Source: Candidatus Thiosymbion ectosymbiont of Catanema sp. Cochon2018
GTDB lineage: Bacteria; Pseudomonadota; Gammaproteobacteria; Chromatiales; Chromatiaceae
Reading direction: 5' to 3'
NCBI GenBank assembly: GCA_011392765.1
Contig: WYCW01000001.1
Location: 124,001 to 188,000, forward strand
Length of the DNA: 64,000 bases
The position numbers and the translations under genes were made by a program. How positions within the stretch are numbered: the first letter of the stretch is position 1; the number at the start of each line of letters is the position of its first letter. Positions 53,355 to 62,852 of the stretch are shown here, in pieces. The notes beneath the pieces were generated by a model that worked only from the letters and a program-made list of their open reading frames with translations, ran no database searches and was not told the origin of the DNA.

Positions 53355-54200
53355 ATGCATATGAGCAAACTACCTTTATTAAAAGAGGGAATGCACCTTC
53401 GTCAAAGTACCAGACCCTATTCAATTATCAACACGTTCGGTAAGGAAATAATCGACTTCCATCCGGAATTGTATGTAAGTGAAGGGGCATATTCGAATGA
53501 AACCTCACAATTTGAAATTTCCGATGTGCGGCCCACAAACCGCTCCTTTCAAAATAATTATAAAGGGTTGGCGTTAAAAAGGCTATTAAAGCACATGAAA
53601 GCCAATGATATTATTATCGACCTTGGCTGCTCCAATTGTGAAATGTTAAATAGTCTCCCGAATGATTTTATTAAAATCGGGGTCGATATCAGCCGTGATT
53701 CCTTATTTAAATGCACTCCCAATGCCCTCGATTCAAATGTAAATCACATGTGGGTGGCTAATGCCAAAGAGCTGCCTGTTCCAAATTCATCAATCGATGC
53801 GGTATTATGCTGTGATGTTTTAGAGCACATGTTGGAGCCGGAGACCCTTCTCAATGAAATTCATAGAATTCTTAAGCGAGGAGGAATAGCATTCTTCTCT
53901 GTCCCCAACCTGGTTTCAATAGGCAACCGGTTTAGCCTCCTTATAGGTAGCGGCACGGGCTTTCAATTCGCTCAACTCTTAAAGGGGAGAAACCCGTTTG
54001 TAGCGATTAGTGGCCCCAGATTTCCCGATCAGAGAAAGCATCTGCGCTGGTTTACCTCATCATCCCTGGCAAGGTTTTTATCGACCAATAATTTTCAAGT
54101 GCTTGAACGAATTGGAATCGGTCCGATTACTTCCCGTCTTAAACTTGACAATTCACTCCGCACAATATCCCACCTGATAGGAATTATCGCAAAGCCTTAA
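53355..54200 (+). CDS. class I SAM-dependent methyltransferase of the glycan locus
   Basis: This 281-residue protein has DIIIDLGCSNCEMLNSLPND as the SAM loop, IKIGVDISRDSL, AVLCCDVLEHMLEPETLLNE and LKRGGIAFFSVPNLVSIGNR. I use ATG 53355 because the 16 codons before it come from the repeat; ATG 53361 is the alternative. It is AT-rich compared with the rest of the locus. The target could be a sugar or lipid carrier intermediate. Confidence 0.75.
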   Translation: MHMSKLPLLKEGMHLRQSTRPYSIINTFGKEIIDFHPELYVSEGAYSNETSQFEISDVRPTNRSFQNNYKGLALKRLLKHMKANDIIIDLGCSNCEMLNSLPNDFIKIGVDISRDSLFKCTPNALDSNVNHMWVANAKELPVPNSSIDAVLCCDVLEHMLEPETLLNEIHRILKRGGIAFFSVPNLVSIGNRFSLLIGSGTGFQFAQLLKGRNPFVAISGPRFPDQRKHLRWFTSSSLARFLSTNNFQVLERIGIGPITSRLKLDNSLRTISHLIGIIAKP

Positions 54201-54261
54201 TTTTTCACGTTCCGCGTGATTATATATCCGCTATATTCATACAGTGGTCACACACCCGAAA

Positions 54262-54939
54262 ATGAGACGATTCATAAGATCGATCCCCGTACTCGGAACA
54301 ACGACACAATTTCTTTATCGGATATGGAAAAAACCGCATGCCGTTTTTTCCTCCTCCGAAGAGTACTGGATTGCTCGTTATGAATCGGGATACAACTCCG
54401 GTGACGGCTCTTACGGCAAGCTTGCGGAATTCAAGGCAGAGGTTCTCAATAGCTTTGTTCGCGAGAACCAAATCAGAGCTGTCATCGAATACGGATGCGG
54501 AGATGGCAATCAACTGCGGCTGGCTGAATACCCTTCTTACTTGGGATTCGATGTCAGCGCGAGAGCTATTCGGCTTTGTCGGCGGAAATTTCGTAGAGAT
54601 GCTACGAAACGATTCGAGCTGATATCCGACTATAACGGTTGTAGGGCAGAACTGACGTTGTCGTTGGACGTGATATTTCATCTGGTTGAAGATCCTGTGT
54701 TCTATCGATATATGGATCGATTATTTGACTCATCCGACCGTTATGTAATTATTTATTCATCGAATACGGATAATAATGATCAGCCAGCTCCGCACGTTCG
54801 ACACCGGAAATTTACCGAATGGGTTTCCGATCATAAAACTCAATGGAAGCTGAAATGCCGAATCGATAATAAGTACCCATTCTCCAGGGACCCGAAAATA
54901 GGCTCTCTCTCCGATTTCTTTATTTATGAGCAGGTATAA
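54262..54939 (+). CDS. class I SAM-dependent methyltransferase
   Basis: This 225-residue protein is measured from ATG 54262 (MRRFIRSIPVLGTTTQFLYR); GTG 54244 is also possible. It has AVIEYGCGDGNQLRLAEYPS as the SAM loop and LGFDVSARAIRLCRRKFRRD, then LSLDVIFHLVEDPVFYRYMD. It resembles small methyltransferases of O-antigen and capsule clusters, but no specific substrate is visible. Intermediate base composition. Confidence 0.75.
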   Translation: MRRFIRSIPVLGTTTQFLYRIWKKPHAVFSSSEEYWIARYESGYNSGDGSYGKLAEFKAEVLNSFVRENQIRAVIEYGCGDGNQLRLAEYPSYLGFDVSARAIRLCRRKFRRDATKRFELISDYNGCRAELTLSLDVIFHLVEDPVFYRYMDRLFDSSDRYVIIYSSNTDNNDQPAPHVRHRKFTEWVSDHKTQWKLKCRIDNKYPFSRDPKIGSLSDFFIYEQV

Positions 54940-55023
54940 TTGTCAACAAGGAGTGTAGTTTTATTGCTGTAGGAATTCGGACCAACCGGAAATATACCGG
55001 ATTGAGATTTCAGAAAGAATACG

Positions 55024-56226
55024 ATGCATATTCTGGTTATTCCCTCATGGTATCCCAGTAATCCGGAAGACATCACCGCTTCTTTTATTCGAGAGCAGGC
55101 TCAAGCACTAGTGCGGTATGGTGGCCATAAAGTCGGGGTCATTTTTCCACTATCGAATCCGCGCCCTTGGTCGTGCGGGCTGTCGCGTTTCAGTGATGTC
55201 GAGATCCTGCGAGAGGAGGGAGTATCGACATATCGATCACAGGCTTTGAATTGGTTTCGTCGGATCCCATACTTGAGCTCGGAGACCTGGATTCGTGAAG
55301 GTATGCGTTTGTATGCAAGATACATGAAGGAGTGTGGGAAACCTGAGGTGATCCACGCGCATGTCATGTTTTACGGTGGATTGCTCGCAAGGCGCATAGC
55401 GGAGAAATACCGTATCCCGTTTGTTATAACGGAGCACAATTCGGGTTATGTGCGTGGCTTTGTTAAACCCTGGCAACTTGCTCTCGGTAAAAGGGCTGTG
55501 AGGTCCGCTTCCCGGTGCATAGCAGTCGGCGAACAATTCGCGGGGTTACTCGACCAGGTATACAATTTGCCGTCGGGGAACTGGCAGTACATTCCTAACC
55601 TGATTTCAATGCCTTTCTTCGAGGCCCCGTTAATTGTCAGGCACAAGTCAAAACGGTCTTCTTTTCTCTTTTCTACAATATGCAATCTGAACGCCAACAA
55701 AGGTGTGGATCTTCTTATCAGGGCATTCGCGTTATCGTTTCGGGGCCAAAGAGATATTCGATTAAGTATTGGCGGAGAAGGGCCGGAGCGGGAAACCCTT
55801 GATCGCTTAGTGAAATCAGTCGGACTCTCGGAACAAGTGCGTTTTTTGGGAAAATTGGATCGTGATCAGGTCGTAGACGCAGTTTCTCAGAGTGATGCAT
55901 TTGTCTTGTCTAGTCATTACGAGACATTCGGAGTCGCTTTAGCCGAGGCCCTGGCACTGGGGAAACCCGTAGTAGCAACGCGGTGCGGTGGTCCTGAATC
56001 CATTGTCCTTCCGAATGCAGGGCTCTTGGTTGAAAAAAACAATGAAAAGGCATTGGCAGATGCGATGAGAGTTCTATTCAAACAGGCATCGGATTTTGAT
56101 GCACGGACAATACGGGAGTCTTGTTTATCCCGTTTTAGTGCGCCGATTGTAATTAAACGACTAACAGCGATTTATAAAGAGATCAAATTTTACAGACACC
56201 GACACACAGCAGAGGTCATGGGATGA
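55024..56226 (+). CDS. family 4 glycosyltransferase
   Basis: This 400-residue GT-B protein begins MHILVIPSWYPSNPEDITAS. It has FLGKLDRDQVVDAVSQSDAF and SSHYETFGVALAEALALGKP, the EX7E-like nucleotide-sugar site of retaining GT4 enzymes. The stop overlaps the next gene by ATGA. It adds a sugar to the growing lipid-linked unit; the sugar is not determinable. Confidence 0.88.
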   Translation: MHILVIPSWYPSNPEDITASFIREQAQALVRYGGHKVGVIFPLSNPRPWSCGLSRFSDVEILREEGVSTYRSQALNWFRRIPYLSSETWIREGMRLYARYMKECGKPEVIHAHVMFYGGLLARRIAEKYRIPFVITEHNSGYVRGFVKPWQLALGKRAVRSASRCIAVGEQFAGLLDQVYNLPSGNWQYIPNLISMPFFEAPLIVRHKSKRSSFLFSTICNLNANKGVDLLIRAFALSFRGQRDIRLSIGGEGPERETLDRLVKSVGLSEQVRFLGKLDRDQVVDAVSQSDAFVLSSHYETFGVALAEALALGKPVVATRCGGPESIVLPNAGLLVEKNNEKALADAMRVLFKQASDFDARTIRESCLSRFSAPIVIKRLTAIYKEIKFYRHRHTAEVMG

Positions 56227-57317
56227 AGACTGCCGTTTATATTTCCAGGATCACAAACAGACAATCAAAGGGAATCATCAATAAGGTAAAAAACACGGTA
56301 GAGGCTCTGAATAAGCTGGGCTACAGCGCAAGTGCAATCATATTTCATGAGCATTGGCTGCGAGGAAGCATGAAGGTTGCACTCGGATTACTGCTTGCGA
56401 AGGAGGAGCTGATTATTTTACGGTCCGACCATCATACGATGCTGGTGATGTTTCTGCCAATGCTTTTTGCTCGAATTAAAGGGAAAAGAATTGTTGTTGA
56501 TATAGCCAACCCGGTTTGTGCCGCGAAACGGGAGGTCGCTGGTAGTACCGCAGGCTTTCTGGCTAAACAGGTAAAAAAGGGTTTACTTCATATTACGTTT
56601 CCTCTGAGCCTTGTCCCGGCCAATAGGATTCTCGAATATGGGTATGATTCGGCATGGTTTACTTTCGGTGTGAAAAGAAAAATCAAACTAGTCGGCAATG
56701 GCGTCTTGGTGGAATCGGTCCCATTCAGAGCTTCCAAGCCCATTTTCGATAAAGCCTGCTTCAACCTTGCGGGGGCGGCCTATTTTGGCTTCTGGCATGG
56801 GTATGACAGGGTTATTCGATCTATTCATGCATATAATGTTGAGAATTCTCTGAATCCCGATAGAGTAAGGATAAATTTTTATATTGTCGGTGACGGATTT
56901 GAAAAGGTCAATCTCATAAAACTGGTCAAGGACCTCGACCTGGAGGATCAGGTCCATTTCCTGGGCGTAAAAGAAGGGGGAGATCTCGCCAGGTGTTTCG
57001 AGAATGTCCATGTAGGAATATGCAATCTGGCTGAATTCAGAAAGGGCCTCTCTTTTATTTCCGAGCTGAAGACCAGAGATTATACGGCAAGGGGGATTCC
57101 GTTTATTCTCGCCTGCGATGACATTGATTTCCTAGGTCCCCTGCCCTTCGTTTTTAGATGCCGGAACGATGATTCATTGATCGATCTGGACGAGGTCATC
57201 GAATGGTACACCGGCCTTGACCGAAAATACGATGATTTCTCTTTTATGCGGCGGTTTGCAATTCAAAAGCTCGATTATACAATCAAGGTGAAACAGGATA
57301 TCCTCACTGTAATTTAA
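56223..57317 (+). CDS. GT-B-type glycosyltransferase, divergent
   Basis: This 364-residue protein begins MKTAVYISRITNRQSKGIIN. A nucleotide-binding half includes KIKLVGNGVLVESVPF, and INFYIVGDGFEKVNLIKLVK and VHFLGVKEGGDLARCFENVH are the GT4-like region. The EX7E element is weak (AEFRKGLSFISELKTRDYTA). It is coupled to the previous gene by ATGA. Its stop lies on the first bases of a MITE-like element, so the 3' end is close to an insertion. Confidence 0.7.
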   Translation: MKTAVYISRITNRQSKGIINKVKNTVEALNKLGYSASAIIFHEHWLRGSMKVALGLLLAKEELIILRSDHHTMLVMFLPMLFARIKGKRIVVDIANPVCAAKREVAGSTAGFLAKQVKKGLLHITFPLSLVPANRILEYGYDSAWFTFGVKRKIKLVGNGVLVESVPFRASKPIFDKACFNLAGAAYFGFWHGYDRVIRSIHAYNVENSLNPDRVRINFYIVGDGFEKVNLIKLVKDLDLEDQVHFLGVKEGGDLARCFENVHVGICNLAEFRKGLSFISELKTRDYTARGIPFILACDDIDFLGPLPFVFRCRNDDSLIDLDEVIEWYTGLDRKYDDFSFMRRFAIQKLDYTIKVKQDILTVI

Positions 57318-57417
57318 GGGCACCTTGAAAAATAGGTGTTTTCATCGACCGAGAGACTCTAAGCCATTGATTGTTCAGATATGCCATTCACGAAAACCGT
57401 ATTTTTCAAAGTGCCCT
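57317..57417. repeat. 101-bp MITE-like element, AGGGCACCTTG family
   Basis: AGGGCACCTTGAAAAATAGG is mirrored by GTATTTTTCAAAGTGCCCT. Same family as 53000-53097, inverse orientation. Confidence 0.82.
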
Positions 57418-57447
57418 TAATCCGTAATTCATGTCTTAAGGATGGTT

Positions 57448-58245
57448 ATGGGTAGTATTTTGAAAACACGGCTCAGGGACTCACTACCACTGAAATATCA
57501 AGTGCCGATGAAATATTGGTATAGGTGGTTTCGAGGTAGCCTCGAGAAAGAAATGGCATTGCTTCCCTTTGTTGTAGAAAATCAGAGCCGCGTTCTCGAC
57601 ATCGGAGGAAACCGGGGGGTCTATGCATACTGTTTATGGAGACTGGGGGCACGGGTGGAGGTCTTTGAACCGAATCCGGAGTGCTGCAGGGTTCTGAGGG
57701 CGTGGGGAACTAACCTGCCGCGTGTGAATATCCATTGCGTGGGGCTTTCCAATCGGTCGGGAAAGGCATACCTGCATATCCCGGTTGACGAGTCAGGAGA
57801 AGAGCACGATGCATCGGCATCGATAGAACATACCGAGTTCGAAGACTCGCGGGACGAGGTGGTAACGCTCGAAACACTGGATGCTTATGGATTTGAAGGT
57901 GTAGACTTGATAAAAATCGATGTGGAGGGCCATGAGTCGAGGGTTATCGAGGGGGCGGTGGCAACGATTTCCCGGTGGATGCCTGTGTTGCTTGTGGAAA
58001 TTGAGCAACGGCATAATTCCATGCCGATCGATGGTGTGTTTCAAATGATTCGTGATCTCGGTTACGAAGGATTTTTTGTAGGCGGCGACAGGTTGGTAGC
58101 CTTGAAGGAATTCGACCTTCACCGGCATCAGGCAGTGGATTCCTTCGGAAGCGGGGAGCGGTATGTAAACAATTTCTTTTTTTTTCACAGGGTGAATGCC
58201 ATTCATGGGAGGTATGACGCATTGTTTCGTGCCAAGATAAGGTAG
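57448..58245 (+). CDS. FkbM-family methyltransferase
   Basis: This 265-residue protein is measured from ATG 57448, which has AAGGA five bases upstream; ATG 57442 is less likely. It has SRVLDIGGNRGVYAYCLWRL as the SAM loop and the FkbM hallmark GVDLIKIDVEGHESRVIEGA. Such enzymes O-methylate sugars or other groups in glycan and natural-product clusters. Confidence 0.88.
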   Translation: MGSILKTRLRDSLPLKYQVPMKYWYRWFRGSLEKEMALLPFVVENQSRVLDIGGNRGVYAYCLWRLGARVEVFEPNPECCRVLRAWGTNLPRVNIHCVGLSNRSGKAYLHIPVDESGEEHDASASIEHTEFEDSRDEVVTLETLDAYGFEGVDLIKIDVEGHESRVIEGAVATISRWMPVLLVEIEQRHNSMPIDGVFQMIRDLGYEGFFVGGDRLVALKEFDLHRHQAVDSFGSGERYVNNFFFFHRVNAIHGRYDALFRAKIR

Positions 58246-58257
58246 GGTATTCGCAGG

Positions 58258-59370
58258 GTGAAAGTCGGCTTTAATGCGACTTGCTTCGGCGTCAGGCCGT
58301 CCGGCGCAAAACAGAGGTTTGTTGGAATCTATGGCGCACTCGTCAGACACCTTCGCGATGTGGAGTTCGTTGTCTACGAACCCTTTGATTGCCGCGTCGG
58401 TTCTTGGCTCGGAGATGTACCGAATGTATCGGTGAGGCGAACCCCGCTAGCGAGCGTGGGCCGCGTGCAGCGGTTTGTCGCTGGGCTCGGATACTGGCCC
58501 GCGATCTTCAAGCGGGAGACCTATGATCTTTTCGAGGGGTTTCACTTACCGCTCGTCGAACCCGGTAGCGGACGGACGGTGCTGACGATCCACGATATAC
58601 GGAGGATGCACCAGGGTTGGGGGATTTTGGAGCGCACGGCTTATCGGGTAGCTGTCGGGAGGTCGCTCAGGACGGCCGATCATGTAGTTACCGTCTCGGA
58701 GACCATGAAGGAAGAGATTCTCGGCTTCTATCCCGGGATTCCGATTTCTGTGATTTACAACGGGTTGGATGCCTCCGCATTTGCAGGTATTTCCGCGACG
58801 GAGTTGCTTGCGGTTCGCCGTAGGTATGGGTTTCCGGAAGAGTTTGTGCTTGCGGTCGGGCATTTGGAGAAACGCAAGAACTACCTGTGTCTGATCGATG
58901 CGATCACCCGGCTTCGCGATGGGGGCCGTTCTTGTTACCTGGTAATTATCGGTAATGACAGCGGTGAGCGGAAGGTGCTCGAAGAGCGCATCCGCTCGGC
59001 AAGGCTTACAGGGAGTGTGAAAATTTTGAGTGGTCTCAGCGACCTGGAAGTACGCTGCGCATACAGGCTCTGCAGTTTGTTCGTTTTCCCATCTTCCTAT
59101 GAGGGGTTCGGGATCCCGATCCTCGAAGCAATGGCCGCCCGCAGCCCGATGGTTCTCAGCGACATTCCGGTCTTTCGGGAAATCACCCAGAATAGAGGCG
59201 TCTATTTTCCTCACCAAGATGCCGAAGCAATGGCGTTCATGATCGAACAGGTCCTTTCATCGAGCAGTGAGCGTACACGTTTGATCGAGTACGGTAACCA
59301 TCGTATTCGGGCATTCGATTTTCGTAGCTTGGCCACCCAAGTGGCATCTCTGTATGGATCGTTGCTCTAG
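58258..59370 (+). CDS. family 4 glycosyltransferase
   Basis: This 370-residue protein has a GTG start. It carries TVLTIHDIRRMHQGWGILER, ADHVVTVSETMKEEILGFYP and VIYNGLDASAFAG for the acceptor half, and FVLAVGHLEKRKNYLCLIDA plus FPSSYEGFGIPILEAMAARS for the donor site with EX7E. The form is close to mannosyltransferase-type GT4 enzymes. It lies 12 bp after the FkbM gene. Confidence 0.88.
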   Translation: MKVGFNATCFGVRPSGAKQRFVGIYGALVRHLRDVEFVVYEPFDCRVGSWLGDVPNVSVRRTPLASVGRVQRFVAGLGYWPAIFKRETYDLFEGFHLPLVEPGSGRTVLTIHDIRRMHQGWGILERTAYRVAVGRSLRTADHVVTVSETMKEEILGFYPGIPISVIYNGLDASAFAGISATELLAVRRRYGFPEEFVLAVGHLEKRKNYLCLIDAITRLRDGGRSCYLVIIGNDSGERKVLEERIRSARLTGSVKILSGLSDLEVRCAYRLCSLFVFPSSYEGFGIPILEAMAARSPMVLSDIPVFREITQNRGVYFPHQDAEAMAFMIEQVLSSSSERTRLIEYGNHRIRAFDFRSLATQVASLYGSLL

Positions 59371-59396
59371 TTAGATCTTGAAACGTAACTTAAGAG

Positions 59397-60431
59397 ATGT
59401 TCGCCTACTGGGTCCTCTACCTCGTCTCCGCCGTTCCGGCGTTTGTCGGGATCAAAGCGCGTAGTGCGTTCACCCCGGCCTGGATTGCCGTCGCCCTGCT
59501 ATTCATCCTTGCCATCGGCTTCCGAGAGGAAGTCGGCGGGGATTGGTACAACTACCTCCGTCACTACCACATTGCGGTAGAAGTGCCTCTGAACGAGGTT
59601 AGGAGCTCAGATCCCGGATACCTGTTGCTCAACTGGATCATGGCCCAATGGGGGTGGCAGATCTATGGGGTCAATACGGTTTGCGGGGCAATTTTCATTG
59701 TAGGGCTGTTCGTGTATTGTCGGCAGTTACCGGCGCCCTGGCTGGGTTTTGCAGTAGCGGTGCCCTATCTGATCATTGTTATGGCCATGGGCTACACCAG
59801 GCAGAGCGTTGCCCTTGGCCTCTTCTTCCTTGCCCTCGCCGATATCGAGCGTGGACACGCCCTGCGATACATCGCCTGGATAGCCCTGGGTGTGACCTTT
59901 CATAAGAGTGCGGTACTGCTCGCACCCTTGGGTATTTTCAATTACCGACGCGGTTGGTTCTGGCGTAGCCTGGCCATAGCTATAATGGCTTACGGCCTAT
60001 GGGACCTGTTTCTGGGGGAACACCATGAACTCCTGTGGGAGCTCTACGTGGACAGGCAGATGCAGTCGGAGGGTGCGAGGATCAGGGTCATGATGAATCT
60101 GGTACCCAGCGTGTTGCTGTTGTCGTACGGAAAGAAGTGGAGAAAGCTGTTTCCCGTCTACGATATTTGGTTCTGGCTGTCCATTGCCGCGTTGGCCAGT
60201 GTTGCCCTCGTCGATTTCGCAACGACTGCGGTCGACCGCATTTCTCTCTATTTCACACCTTTGCAGATCGCGGTATTTGCGCGCCTGCCGGTATTGGCAC
60301 GCGATCAGTTCTCACCGCAGACCATGCGTTTCGGTATCCTCGCCGGATACGCTCTGGTACTCTTTGTGTGGCTGAATTACGCCAGCCATGCGACTTATTG
60401 GCTACCCTATCAGAATATTCTGTTGCAGTAG
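59397..60431 (+). CDS. EpsG-type polysaccharide polymerase
   Basis: This 344-residue protein has about 10 hydrophobic helices. LAIGFREEVGGDWYNYLRHY near residue 38 is the EpsG family signature (a conserved R-x-x-V-G-x-D-W-x-x-Y loop), then AMGYTRQSVALGLFFLALAD. EpsG proteins act as Wzy-like polymerases for exopolysaccharides. The ATG 59397 is 26 bp after the GT4 stop. Confidence 0.85.
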   Translation: MFAYWVLYLVSAVPAFVGIKARSAFTPAWIAVALLFILAIGFREEVGGDWYNYLRHYHIAVEVPLNEVRSSDPGYLLLNWIMAQWGWQIYGVNTVCGAIFIVGLFVYCRQLPAPWLGFAVAVPYLIIVMAMGYTRQSVALGLFFLALADIERGHALRYIAWIALGVTFHKSAVLLAPLGIFNYRRGWFWRSLAIAIMAYGLWDLFLGEHHELLWELYVDRQMQSEGARIRVMMNLVPSVLLLSYGKKWRKLFPVYDIWFWLSIAALASVALVDFATTAVDRISLYFTPLQIAVFARLPVLARDQFSPQTMRFGILAGYALVLFVWLNYASHATYWLPYQNILLQ

Positions 60432-60457
60432 CACGGCCAACATCGGAGACCGACCGC

Positions 60458-61579
60458 ATGAAGGTTGTGTTCTTTGCCAACACGGATTGGTATCTCCATA
60501 ATTTTCGGCTGGGGCTTGCGCGTTCCCTGCGTGAGCAGGGGGCTGAGGTAGTGATGGTGTCGCCGGACGGGGTATATGGTCCCCGCCTTGAAGCGGCAGG
60601 TTTTCGCTGGTGTCCGCTCCCGATGAACCGACGCAGCTTGAATCCGGTCAGCGAATTGAAATTGCTGAGGCAGATTGTGGAGATCTTCCGGACGGAACAA
60701 CCGGATGTGATCCACAACTTCACAATAAAAGGGGTGGTATATGGCTCGCTCGTGGCCCGGTGGTGCGGGATCGGTCGGCGCATCAATGCCGTCACCGGTC
60801 TCGGTCATGTGTTCATCAGCGATGCCCTGAAAGCGAGGCTGCTCAGACCGCTGGTGAAATCACTGCTCAAGTTCACGCTCGGCGGTTCCGGAAGCCGGCT
60901 TATTTTGCAGAATCCGGACGATGTGCGTCTCTTTTCCCAGCTCGGCTTGGTCGATAACGAACGGATTCGACTCATCAGGAGCTCCGGCGTGGATACCGTT
61001 CGTTTTGCCCCGGTCGGGCGGGAGCGGGACGGACCTTTTCGGGTTCTTCTCGCCTCGCGCCTATTGTGGGAGAAAGGTATCCGAGAGTATGTCGATGCCG
61101 CCGAACGGCTGGGTTCGAGAGCGGGGGAGGTGGAATTTCTGTTGGCGGGCGCAGCGGACCGGGGCAACCCTTCCGCGGTGCCGAAAGAAGCTATCGCGCG
61201 ATGGGGCGAGGCGGGAGTGGTCAAGGTGCTCGGACATGTGGACGACATGACTCGATTGATGCGCACCGTGGACCTAGTGGTGCTGCCGAGCTACCGGGAG
61301 GGTGTTCCCAAGGGGCTGATCGAAGCGGCAGCGATGGGGCTGCCGATTGTCACCACGGATGCACCCGGATGCCGGGAGATCGTGGACGACGGGGTCAACG
61401 GATTTCTGGTCCCCGTCGGCGATGCGGCGGCATTGAGCAGCAAGATCGAGTACCTGCTCGATACCCCGGATGTGTGCCGGCGGTTCGGTGTCGCCGGGCG
61501 CAAAAAGGTGTTGGAGGAGTTCGATGAACGGATCGTGTTTCGGAAGACGTGTGCCGTTTATCAGGAATTGGGGGTTTAA
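60458..61579 (+). CDS. family 4 glycosyltransferase
   Basis: This 373-residue protein is measured from the ATG at 60458 (MKVVFFANTDWYLHNFRLGL); the longer frame overlaps the polymerase out of frame. It has DVIHNFTIKGVVYGSLVARW, VTGLGHVFISDALK and the EX7E region LPSYREGVPKGLIEAAAMGL. Similar to the GT4 enzymes that add the first sugar after the primer in O-antigen-like units. Last + strand gene before a convergent gene. Confidence 0.88.
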   Translation: MKVVFFANTDWYLHNFRLGLARSLREQGAEVVMVSPDGVYGPRLEAAGFRWCPLPMNRRSLNPVSELKLLRQIVEIFRTEQPDVIHNFTIKGVVYGSLVARWCGIGRRINAVTGLGHVFISDALKARLLRPLVKSLLKFTLGGSGSRLILQNPDDVRLFSQLGLVDNERIRLIRSSGVDTVRFAPVGRERDGPFRVLLASRLLWEKGIREYVDAAERLGSRAGEVEFLLAGAADRGNPSAVPKEAIARWGEAGVVKVLGHVDDMTRLMRTVDLVVLPSYREGVPKGLIEAAAMGLPIVTTDAPGCREIVDDGVNGFLVPVGDAAALSSKIEYLLDTPDVCRRFGVAGRKKVLEEFDERIVFRKTCAVYQELGV

Positions 61580-61628
61580 CCCGTCGGGTTTCCACCGTAT
61601 TGAATCGCGGGTGGGCAACCTGTCGCCG

Positions 61629-62708
61629 CTATCCGATCTTGGATAGGAGACGGGCCAGCCAGGTCTTCATCCTTGGTAACCAGCCGGTTGCTTCGGTCAG
61701 GTGGGGCGGAAACAGCAGTTCGCCCGCGAAAGCAAGCCTTTCACGCAGCGTCTTCAAGGCCAGGAGGTCCGCGAGCGCCCATCTCGACTTAGATGCGTGG
61801 AGGAGGTGCGCGCTAGGCTCTCGGCGGTAGTTGCAGGTCATTGCGGTCAGGTAGCGTTCCGGATAGGAGGTGCGGAAGTAGTATTGGCACATGACGAGCG
61901 CGTCCAGACAGAGCATGCCTACCTGCTTTTCGACCGCTAGGCGCTGAAACCGGCCGAAATCCTCCGCTGAGAACCGACCGGCGATCAGGTGGATGTCGTA
62001 GAGCCAAATCAGCCGGTTGCGCATGGTGTTTCTGCCGTGCGCGATGCGGTGGATACATGCATGCAACAGCAGTTGGGGGGAAGCCAACGTGTAGGCGTTG
62101 CTGCCGAGTTCGGGTAGCAGCTGACGCGTCTTCCAGCATTCCTCGAAGTGCAGGATGTCATTGAAAATAACGCGGTTGCTGAGTCTCCAGTGAATATCGA
62201 ACGACAGGGTGACGCCCTGCCGGGATAGGGGAGACGCGGCAATGAATTGCTTGGAAGAGTACAATCTTCGATTCAGGCCTGATATCCGATAGCCGTTGGA
62301 CGCCAAGACCTCGGCAGCCATATTCGTGTCCACCGCTCGAATGAAGAGATCGGTATCGCAGCGGGTTCTGAGATAGGGCTCCGGGTAGTATCGAAACGCG
62401 ATCGGCGTACCTTTCAGGAGCAGTACGGGGATGTCGGCTGCGGCCAGCAAGTCGATAGTCTTCCTGGTGGCGGCGGTCAACATCAGGCCATAGGCGGCGG
62501 TGTCCCGATGCGCCGCATTCAGTGTTGTTCGGCCCTTGTCAGTCAGGCCATGTACAATTCCTTCCCGGGTGCGACGGTCGAGCATGGCCGCGACGCCATG
62601 GTCCAGGGCCGTTTTCAGCAGCCGGGTCACGGCCCGGGGAACCTGTATGGGCCTGCCGGAAAGCGCCGTTGCCAACAGCAATACGCGCGGGTGGTGGGTA
62701 TCTGGCAT
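61629..62708 (-). CDS. nucleotidyltransferase-fold protein (PF14907-type)
   Basis: This 359-residue protein is measured from ATG 62708 (MPDTHHPRVLLLATALSGRP). The core reads IPVLLLKGTPIAFRYYPEPY then LRTRCDTDLFIRAVD, the G-x-P...D-x-D pattern of the family found in capsule and glycan clusters, often with asparagine-synthase-like or serine-kinase genes. The reaction is not known. Convergent to the GT4 gene and divergent from the YdcF-like gene. Confidence 0.78.
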   Translation of the reverse strand: MPDTHHPRVLLLATALSGRPIQVPRAVTRLLKTALDHGVAAMLDRRTREGIVHGLTDKGRTTLNAAHRDTAAYGLMLTAATRKTIDLLAAADIPVLLLKGTPIAFRYYPEPYLRTRCDTDLFIRAVDTNMAAEVLASNGYRISGLNRRLYSSKQFIAASPLSRQGVTLSFDIHWRLSNRVIFNDILHFEECWKTRQLLPELGSNAYTLASPQLLLHACIHRIAHGRNTMRNRLIWLYDIHLIAGRFSAEDFGRFQRLAVEKQVGMLCLDALVMCQYYFRTSYPERYLTAMTCNYRREPSAHLLHASKSRWALADLLALKTLRERLAFAGELLFPPHLTEATGWLPRMKTWLARLLSKIG

Positions 62709-62852
62709 CGGAATCGGGTGGTGTGCCGTTCGGAAATCGCGACGGGTATAGAATATCCGGGTCGGCGTTCTCAAGGATACAAACAAGGCCTCGGCGGGTT
62801 GGCAATGCTGAGCCGGCGATCGGTAGGGTGGGTGGTGAATAGGTCCTGAAGG